64,000 bases of DNA, from NCBI GenBank assembly GCA_002778195.1, contig PCDI01000011.1:1027763-1091762 (forward strand), written 5' to 3'. This stretch comes from Raffaelea ambrosiae (lineage: Eukaryota; Ascomycota; Sordariomycetes; Ophiostomatales; Ophiostomataceae). How positions within the stretch are numbered: position 1 is the first letter of the stretch; every line of letters starts with the position of its first letter. The translations under genes and the position numbers were made by a program. The notes beneath the pieces are model-generated. The model searched no databases and was not told the origin of the DNA. It was given only the letters and a program-made list of their open reading frames with translations. Below are positions 56,522 through 64,000 of this stretch, piece by piece.

Positions 56522-58044
56522 TGGCCATCATGTGGATGGCTCGGCTCATGCTCATGTAGGTGCTGGTGTTGAAATGGAAATTGGTTCTGGGGCTGGTGCT
56601 CGAGGGGTTGTTCGTAGTGATGTTCATGGTACGCAAAAAAAGGTTGGGGTGGAAGAGGCGGCGCTATTGTCTCGGAATGTTGACCGTATGACGAACCTCC
56701 GAGATCTAGAGAGCGCATACTGGCGGTAATTTTGGGCTGGAATTCGCCCTTGACATAGTACTGGACGATCTCTGGGGGTGCCTGCTGGTTGGAATCCAGA
56801 GGAGGTGTCTAAAAGAGGTGGGTTAGCCGGAGAACAAGAACACATCACAGAGAACAGAGGCCGGGATCTGAAGAAACGCAGGAATCTCAGGGAAGGAGAA
56901 AAATCAAACGTACAGCCTTGCGGTAGTGGCGGTCGTAGACAGACCACCAGTGGCCAATCATCTCGTCGTATGGACCGCCACCATGGGATGTGCCCCGGCC
57001 TTCAAACCACGGCTTCTCGGCGCCAATGAAGTGCGCCAAGTTGATATTCGACTGGAAGTGGCGGTAGGCCGGCAGGTACTGATAGTGGGCGGACGGAGTG
57101 ACGTTGTAGGTGAAGGGCAGACGGTGGTATGAGTCTTTGAAATGCATGTTCAGCAGACCCTGGTCGGCGCCGTCAAAGGAGATGCCCCGCTCAGCCATGG
57201 CGGCGAGCGCATAGTACTCGCCAATATCGGGGGTGAGCACCATGACGCCCGTGTTGAACAAATCGGGCCAGCCGATGTCCGGGGCGGCCGCAAAGGCATG
57301 AGGCAGGTCGAACAGCTCGTCGGGAGCACGGTAGGCCACGACGTCGGCATCGATGTAGACGATCTTGCGGAACTGGGCCTGCTTCCAGAGATTGATCTTG
57401 GTGAAGGCCGAGTGCAGGTCGGGCCGGCTCATAAGATCGAGATTGCCGGGCGAGGCCCTGTTCTGGATGCGCGGCACTGAAATGACGTAGTCGTAGACAG
57501 TCTGTGACCATTGGGGAAGGAGCGAGTCAGTATTGGCTGGACGGCAGGAGCGAGGGACGCACAATGCGCGACCGAAGAGGCAGGAGCGCAAGAGACACGA
57601 AGAAGCACGAAATGCCACAATATGCCATACAATGGCACAAGCGGTTGAGCAGGAAGGCGCACCTTAAGCTGTGTGACGACCTCGGCAGCCACAGTGTCCA
57701 GGGTGACCAGGACGGCCAGTTTCTTGGTGGTGCCGGCATCGCGAAGCGAGTGGGCTAGAACCAGAGCTCCTGCGGGGTGTTAGCGAGGTTCGGGTGAGTT
57801 GGCAGCAAAAATGGGAGCTTCGAGGAAGCTCCGCGAGAATAGAGTGAATCTTACCTGGCAAGTATGTGTCTTCCAAGAGCAGCTGCGGCGATAATGCTTG
57901 TTAGTGGGGTGATCTGGATGGGCGGAAAAGCAGTAGGAGATAAGAGCTGTCCCTCGGCTGCAGAGAGCTCACGAGACCAGCAAAACAGGCCGCCTGGATC
58001 ACACGTACCGTGGCGTACACATCCTCCCCGCCTGGCGCTGCCAT
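54666..58044 (-). CDS. Glycogenin (self-glucosylating glycogen initiator, GT8)
   Basis: Six exons, 58009-58044, 57855-57882, 57663-57769, 56914-57501, 55988-56808 and 54666-55920, encode 944 residues. Glycogenin glucosylates its own tyrosine from UDP-glucose to prime glycogen. The start MAAPGGEDVYATLLLEDTYL leads into PGALVLAHSLRDAGTTKKLA. The DxD motif is in IVYIDADVV (Asp108 and Asp110). The downstream GADQGLLNMHF holds the catalytic Asp near 170. Tyr197 in SAHYQYLPAY aligns with the glucosylated tyrosine of animal glycogenin. NLAHFIGAEKPW ends the GT8 domain near 225. A low-complexity linker rich in His, Gln, Asp and Pro follows (exon 5). The tail has the fungal motif HIFPWEGNQPAATRVF and a C-terminal block WVCVHGVRWTPADCLCDLTN, likely the glycogen synthase-binding region. 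Exon 1 ends at ACG|GTACGT; the junction W|QPPPVNSKPEALNFPQAHYE uses donor GTTCGT. Confidence 0.95.
56215..56410 (-). repeat. His/Asp/Gln-rich imperfect repeat in the glycogenin linker
   Basis: Reading on minus, poly-Gln then poly-His (about 56345-56410) run into repeats of the type DHQDQGY, DQGDRHDHQD, HGYQDHGDHH. The protein unit is 7 or a few more residues, encoded by GATCAAGAT/GACCAT-type codons. This is an expanded segment inside exon 5. Confidence 0.8.
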
Positions 58045-61000
58045 TGCGTACAGACGACCGCGTCAGGGGAGGTGCGCGAGAGGAGAAAAAGAGATAGAGA
58101 GCAGAGAGCAGAGTGCGCTGAGCCAGCAGAGATAGCAGAGCAGAAGAGCAGTAGAGAGAGAGAGAGAGACAAAAAAGATAGACCAAGACAGAGAACGAGA
58201 CACAGAACCTGTGTAGCAGAAATATAGAGACTGTGAGAGCTTCAAAGTGAGCGTGAGGCCTGGTTGGCCGGCTGTGGAAGGAGCGACTGTGAAAGTGAGC
58301 GTCTAGAGGCCGAAGCAAGCAATAACAAGTACGAGTAGTAATCGTCGATCAACGCATGCAAACAGAGAGAGAGCAACAAGAGCTCTGAGGGGGGGCGAAG
58401 GCGGCAGGATGTGCACGCAAGAAGCAAGCAGAAGTGGGAACACGCAAAAAAAAGAGACAAGGAGAAAACGAAGGAGCTACAAGTAGACCACGCGGCAAAG
58501 AGATTAAAAAAAAAGAGAGAGGGAAAACGCAGGCAAAAAAAAAAACGCCAGGCAAAAGCTGGCAAAGCACAAGGCAATTAGGCTTTTGGAGCCAAGCAAC
58601 GCAAAGCGAACAATAAAAAAAAGTACGAAGTAACCTTGATCGGCCGTGCGGCGCAGGAAGGAGCGCCCCGGCAGGGAAGCAGATGAGGAGGAGGTGGTGG
58701 TGGGCGGTGGGCGGCGTGAGACTCGAGGACAAAGGATGAAGAACGAGCGAGAAACGGAGGAGACCAAGAGGAGAGAGGCGCGAGAGAAACGTGAGACGTG
58801 AGAGGGCGAGCAGGATGGCGAGACGGAAAGTGGACGGACGCCGCAGCTAGGGGCGGGTGCGCGAGTAGCGCAAATGGAGCGAAAAGAGAACTGTTTTTTT
58901 TTTTGCTCTGCTCTGCTCACGCAAGACACACGTCGAGTACGTCGACTGTCTCCGTTTTCGCTCGTTGTCGATGGGATGTGGACGGGAACGGAGTTGCGTG
59001 TTGTTGCGAGATTATGTTGTACGTACTATGTACTAGCTATATACTATGTAATATCTCTCTTGGTTTTACGAGCGGCAGGCGCACTCGCAGCATCGGCCGC
59101 GGCTCGCCATTGGCTGCTTGTTGTTGTGCTTGCCTCTGGATAACTACAGGGTAGTATGGCTGGATCTGGGCGGGTTGATGTCTGGGCATTTGTGGGCAGC
59201 CCAGCTAGGTGTCTTCTTCTCCATATTATTGCTGGGAGTGGAGAAGTGGCCTGGCGCCCGCTTTCCTGCTTTCTAGCATTTTTCGTGTTTACGGTGGTAC
59301 GGTTAATTCGGCCGGTGGTGGCCCTGTTTTCCGGCTTGGTCTGTGTGTCCTGGAGCTGCTGCTGCCGCCTAAGCCGCAAAGAGCGAAGAGCAAACCCCCA
59401 AAGAATGCAAAGAACAGACGAGGGACATAAACAGGGTCTAATTGGCTGGGCCTCTGGCATTTCACAGTGCCAGCTAGGAAGGCGGCAAGTCAATAGCGAG
59501 CTGCACCTGCCCTGCACGACAGAGAACAGGTGCAGACTCTAGCACGGCCAATATCATGCCAACAGGAGCGCCACCAAACGGCCATGCCAGATGCCGTGCC
59601 ACAGCGAGCGCAATCACACTTTACCCTGCACAGATTGCAGGCATTCCCCCCCTAGTGTACCCCAAAACGTCCAGACTTCGTGACACTACAACAGCCGGGG
59701 TCCACCAAAATGGAGCCCTTTGACGTATCTGACAATAACAAACAAAGTACATAGTAGGGGGATATCTTGCAGGTCTCGTCTTCTGCCTGCGTGAATGCGC
59801 AAAGGAGAGAAACTTCCATTTGCCAGAGAGCCGGCTCAAGAAAAACGGTGGCTCGAAAGAGCAAGGTTGCTTGCCGATTTGAACCAAGGAAAACGGTGGA
59901 ATGCAAGAAACCCCCCGGCGTACATACATAGATCCCCCCTTTGTTCTTTCGCTCTTCTCGACGTACACGCCAAAACAACGCGCTAGTTGGACATCCCGTT
60001 GAAGCTTGGAAGAAAGGGATACAGGAGCCCAGCTCTAGGTTCCAACACAGACACCCAACAGCTGCGACCCAGGCACGGAAGATGCGGACCCCTTATCCAC
60101 GAAGCCAGAGCTGAGACATTCATCTTGACAATCGAAGCGTAAGTGGTCCCTACCAGTGCGAGACATGTAATATGGGGGACGTCTTCTTCTTCTAGTTCGT
60201 GGCCCCCTTGATATGTGGTGTGTCTCGCAGCTTGTGTCTTTTAGCAGCCGTTCGGTTTCTCGATTTCACGCTCTTCTCCCCAGCAAGCACGCCACGAACG
60301 ACCCCGGTGGTGCACGTTCTCGAACGGTTTGTATGCCCACTCTCTGTCAGCCAACAGATTCCCCAGGGGGCACGCCATGAATGGCCCTTGCTTTCTTCGC
60401 CCCCCCGGCTGATGTCGCCAACGTTGTATTACGAAAACTCGTACTTTCTCAGGGGGGAAACAATAAATTTTCCTGTTTGGGACTGCCATTTTCCTTCTTC
60501 TCTGTTCCCCTCTCTTGCAGCGCGGCTGAGAGAAAAGGCCAATCCACGAGTACAATTATTCCCAATCCCGTCAAAGCTGCCCCTATTATTGAGCGAGATG
60601 ATTGGTGTGGACGAGAAGGAGAACCCGTTGACACACAGATAAAGCGCTATTTTGCAGCCGCCAAACGGCCTCGCCTCGCACCCCTGTTCCTGCACTCCTG
60701 GGGCTGTCCATGTTTGGATAGCTTTCGAACTGCTCGACCAATGGCAGTCCACAATTGCATTTGCCCAGCACAGTGCCTCGACGTCATAAATGGGGAGCTC
60801 CGTGGCCACTAAGATCGCCGTATTATTGGTAGTACATGATTACTAGACGATCCTGCCTTTTCAACTTGTATCTCGCAACGAGACCCTCCACAACTCGTTT
60901 TGATAGCCTCTTCTGTCTTTTTTTCTTCCCCGCGGAGTGGCCTACCCATATCCTTGACAATTATGCACTGGCAACGAGCGGGGGAGGGATAAAAGCGGGC

Positions 61001-61767
61001 GTATCCACCTGACTTGCATCCCGCTTTTTTTGTTCCCCTCTTCCTGCATGAAAGTGCGCATGTGACCTGCTTTTGCCTTGAAAATACGTGTCCCCAGTCT
61101 TGTAGACACTTCATTTTGAAAGGCCGTCCTTTGACTGTGGGCTTGAACATAATCTTTATTTAAAGTCAGACCAAAGATGGCTCACGCGACCTTTCGACAT
61201 GACAGCGCCGGGCAATCGGTGTCTATGTCCAGTTGTCTTTACTGAGCGAATCAGTTGTGCCGTTTTGGAGGTTCAGAGGTTCAGTCGTTCTGCGTATATT
61301 ACTATGTATATTATTTGTTGATTCAATATTCCATGGTCTCGCTTATTTTCTTTGCCAGTCACCTGTAGCCTTGGTCAGGCAGTCATACACCAATAGCCAG
61401 ATCTCATATCGGAGCCATTCTCATAGCAGTCATATACAGCACGCAGATAGGGCACCTTTCTAAATAGCAAAATGAAAGAAGAAAAGAAGGAAGGGGAGAA
61501 AGAAATCCAGAAATATATGAAGAGAGCTTCCAATAATCAAAAACGCACACCGAGAATGCAAGAAAATAAAATAATAAAAACAAAACTCCAATGCATCGCA
61601 ACCGTGACCACAACCCTGATCAAGACCTTATTTTGACCCCTTGGCTTTTGGTTCTCCTTTTGTTAACACCACATCCCCCTAAACTCCCCAAATATCGACC
61701 AACACCCAAAATCAACGTAGCCAGCCTATTCAGTCACCTCCCAATCAACTCCAATCGTTTCCCTATT
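58045..61767. other. Glycogenin 5' flank and long intergenic region
   Basis: The first 0.9 kb (58045-58900) is A/G-rich on plus with many GAGAGA stretches, i.e. CT-rich on the coding strand, consistent with a long glycogenin 5' UTR/promoter. The remainder to the CDF gene 3' end has no supportable gene. Modest open frames at 60.2-60.8 kb on both strands lack domain character and splice logic. Confidence 0.5.
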
Positions 61768-63354
61768 TTACAGCTCCTTCTTCAAGAAGTGCTCCGGCTT
61801 GTGCGTCGTTTCGTAGTCCACATGCACATAAGCCCGCTCTATGTCTGGCAGGCACTCAAGCTTCGACTGCAGCGCCTCTGCCACATCGTGCGTCTCGGCC
61901 AGCGTGGAATCGCGCTCCATTACCACATCCACTTCAGCAATGAGCCGCGGGCCGGAGTGGTAGACACGCACCGTGTCGATTTGGAGGACAGCGGGCGAGT
62001 GCGTCAAACACACGTACGTGATCAGCTGTTGTGTTTCGACCGAGGCAACAACGCCCACCAGCAGCAGGAACTCGGTGAACGCTGTGTGCAGCCAAATGGC
62101 CGACACGGTAATACTCAGAATGATGGCACCCATGGGATCGACCCACCACACGAGTTTGCTACCTCCGACGCTGGTCAAAATACCGAAGCCGTTAATCAGG
62201 AGGTCATTGCGGTGATCCTGCCACAGGATATATGCCTGGCTGTACTTGTCCTTGATGGCCCAAGTGTACAGAAACAGAACCAGCTTGGTACTGAAGGCGA
62301 TCACAACAGCAATCACAGAGGGTAGGTGAAACTTGTTGAGGGCTTCGTCGGCCGGGCGGCTGTCAACTAGTTCCTTGGCCGAGAAAGCAATCAGAATAAG
62401 CGACACAGCTGTCATAAGAAAGCAGAACACGATATTTCCAACCGTCTCGAGGCGGGCCTTGCCCGAGGGGAACCGGGCAGGATCGACACGCTTGACGGCA
62501 CGGTTGGTGATAATGAGTGTGATGTTGGACATGGGGTCGAAGATCGAGTCAGCCATGGTGGTGAACAGAGACAGCGAGCCAGACGACACGGCGCCATAGA
62601 CCTGCAGGCCAGCCAAGATGAGGTTGGCAATGAAGGAGCCGTACACGGCAATGCGAACCCGCAGCTGGTCATCGCCGGCCTCCTGACGCGCCTCGGCCTG
62701 GTGTTGCTCGACAGGCTTGAGCATGCGCTCGATCACTTCATTCTGGGTCTTATAGAAGCCCCTGAGCTTCTGCGTTCGCAGTGACCGTCGAGCCGAGGAC
62801 GGAACCGGGAAGGACAGCGACGGAGGCAAGCAGCGCGCGAACAGGCCCCCGGTGCGGCTCTTCTTGGTATCGATACCGGTTCCGCCGCCAACAGCGTCTC
62901 TGGCAATGTTGCTGCCACTGGCACCGGTCGTAACTCCATTTGTTGGTTTCTTGCGCGCGCCGGTCGGTTTGAGCAGTTCGAGCTGAGATTCGGTCTTGTA
63001 GGCGGCCTGTAAGCCGTAGGGGTCGCTCTCAGACGAGTGCCTCGGCAGCCGGTGGATACCCGTACCGGCGGTGGTCTGGCTTTCGACGTCAGTATGACCA
63101 CTGTCTGCGCTCGGGCTCATGGGTTGTGAAGGTGGATGCCGCTCGATGGTAGGGTCGGATTCTTCGGCCTTGACTTCCACGCCGGTACTAGAGGCGTTGT
63201 TTTTGTTGAAGCCATCATGATGGTCTCCGTGATCAGGAGCAGGAGTGGAGGAGCCGCCAGCTGGCGTGTGCGACGCAGAGCGGCTGGGGGCCGAGTACTC
63301 CAGATGAAAAGGATGAGGATGCATCGTGATGCTAGCGCTCAGATCAGGCTCCAT
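61768..63354 (-). CDS. Cation diffusion facilitator metal transporter (Mn/Fe/Zn type, DxxxD)
   Basis: A single exon of 528 residues from the ATG at 63354. CDF proteins export divalent metals from the cytosol into organelles or out of the cell as proton antiporters, working as dimers. The first 200 residues are hydrophilic and Ser/His/Pro-rich. The signature FYKTQNEVIERMLKPVEQHQ precedes the membrane domain with about six helices. The helix 2 metal site is TMADSIFDPMSN (DxxxD) and the helix 5 site is WQDHRNDLLIN (DHxxD/DxxxD). The first site having Asp rather than His is the pattern seen in manganese-type CDFs such as plant MTP8-11, so Mn is the best guess. The C-terminal cytosolic domain (VYHSGPRLIAEVDVVMERD, ETHDVAEALQSKLECLPDIE, RAYVHVDYETTHKPEH) is the regulatory ferredoxin-like dimer domain. 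Confidence 0.93.
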   Translation of the reverse strand: MEPDLSASITMHPHPFHLEYSAPSRSASHTPAGGSSTPAPDHGDHHDGFNKNNASSTGVEVKAEESDPTIERHPPSQPMSPSADSGHTDVESQTTAGTGIHRLPRHSSESDPYGLQAAYKTESQLELLKPTGARKKPTNGVTTGASGSNIARDAVGGGTGIDTKKSRTGGLFARCLPPSLSFPVPSSARRSLRTQKLRGFYKTQNEVIERMLKPVEQHQAEARQEAGDDQLRVRIAVYGSFIANLILAGLQVYGAVSSGSLSLFTTMADSIFDPMSNITLIITNRAVKRVDPARFPSGKARLETVGNIVFCFLMTAVSLILIAFSAKELVDSRPADEALNKFHLPSVIAVVIAFSTKLVLFLYTWAIKDKYSQAYILWQDHRNDLLINGFGILTSVGGSKLVWWVDPMGAIILSITVSAIWLHTAFTEFLLLVGVVASVETQQLITYVCLTHSPAVLQIDTVRVYHSGPRLIAEVDVVMERDSTLAETHDVAEALQSKLECLPDIERAYVHVDYETTHKPEHFLKKEL

Positions 63355-64000
63355 CGCAGGAGTCCGGGGAGAAGACAAGGGGCGTATAATGGATTTTTTC
63401 AAGGAAACGGAAGAATATGGCGAAGACAATGCTTCGCTACAGTAGCAATACTAATAACAAAATAGCAAAGTACTGTTGTTGGGTTTCAAGAAGCCTTTGG
63501 AAAATAAACAGAAATATCCGAGAAGAGCCAAGAAAAGGCAGCTCGTGACGAGGCAGAGCTGCAGAATAAGGCTGTAATTGACAAAAGATAACCCGTCCAC
63601 AGTTTCAGCAAGACGGGCTAGACGGAATAGGAAGGAAGAAGCGGAAAGAGAGGGCAATGCCAAAGAAACTATTGAGAGAGCAGGAGGAAATGGAGGATAT
63701 AAAAGCAGAACAGATGGGCCAGGTCAGAGGACCGAGCAAACCGAGATAAAAAGGATCAGATAATAGGACACACAAAAAATTGAACAACCAGATCAGGGCA
63801 GCAGGAGTGAGGGATAAAATGGAAGAGGGGAAGGAAAGAGCGACAGAGACCGTATCTGAGTGCTGGTTGAGGAAGTGAAGGCCCAGTCCAGACCGGGGAG
63901 ACCGTCTCCAAGGACGGCACTTGAACGTGTGACGACAGCACTGAGTGACACAAACTCAATAACGACAATCTTAAGAACACCGACAAACGCTCCTTGCCTG
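63355..64000. other. CDF gene 5' flank to window edge
   Basis: A purine-rich plus strand (CT-rich on the coding strand), likely promoter and 5' UTR of the CDF gene. No further coding sequence is visible before the edge. Confidence 0.5.

Noticed and set aside
60199..60809. Overlapping plus and minus frames of 126-147 codons
   Set aside because: Both strands are equally open and neither shows domain or codon-usage support.

Overview
The window looks like a nuclear contig from a filamentous ascomycete, probably a sordariomycete. The evidence is spliceosomal introns of about 60-200 nt with GTRNGT donors and RCTAAC/CTGAC branch sites, compact single-copy housekeeping genes, and fungal-type proteins such as a glycogenin with a long tail, an OGT with a poly-Q leader, a Sec39-domain protein and a MAPEG protein. 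An affiliation with Ophiostomatales (Sporothrix-like) is only an impression and was not tested by a search.

Layout. 1-10.9 kb: no supportable gene; CT/GA-rich sequence with several short tandem repeats and one ambiguous base. 10.9-20.3 kb: an unrecognised Ser/Pro-rich protein and a three-exon O-GlcNAc transferase, both on the minus strand. 20.3-28.1 kb: a second gene-poor stretch holding a striking 7-bp repeat and an AC microsatellite. 28.1-38.3 kb: minus-strand genes for a candidate small membrane protein, ribosomal protein RPL12 (uL11), COPII coat protein SEC23, a MAPEG protein and a family X DNA polymerase. 39.4-40.75 kb: the only plus-strand gene, an SR/RGG RRM protein transcribed divergently from the polymerase. 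42.8-58.0 kb: a dense minus-strand run of Sec39, an SRPK-like kinase, an OXNAD1-like flavoreductase, a conserved fungal protein of unknown function, a twin-CX9C complex I subunit and glycogenin. 61.8-63.4 kb: a CDF metal transporter, also minus.

The neighbours do not form a pathway cluster. SEC23 and Sec39 both act in ER-Golgi traffic, OGT and glycogenin are both sugar transferases, and the SRPK-like kinase and the SR-type RRM protein belong to the same regulatory theme, but they are spread among unrelated housekeeping genes as is usual in fungi. Exon structures were worked out by hand from splice signals, reading frame and recognisable family sequence; for the well-known families the exon sums are multiples of three and give family-typical lengths.

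I found no convincing new multi-gene system. The most interesting items are gene-structure features: stop-free introns of length 3n (kinase, the unknown fungal protein, perhaps the Ser/Pro-rich protein), a possible intron whose donor overlaps the stop codon of the RRM gene, a 4-nt first coding exon in RPL12, and a probable unannotated small tail-anchored protein gene near 28.4 kb.
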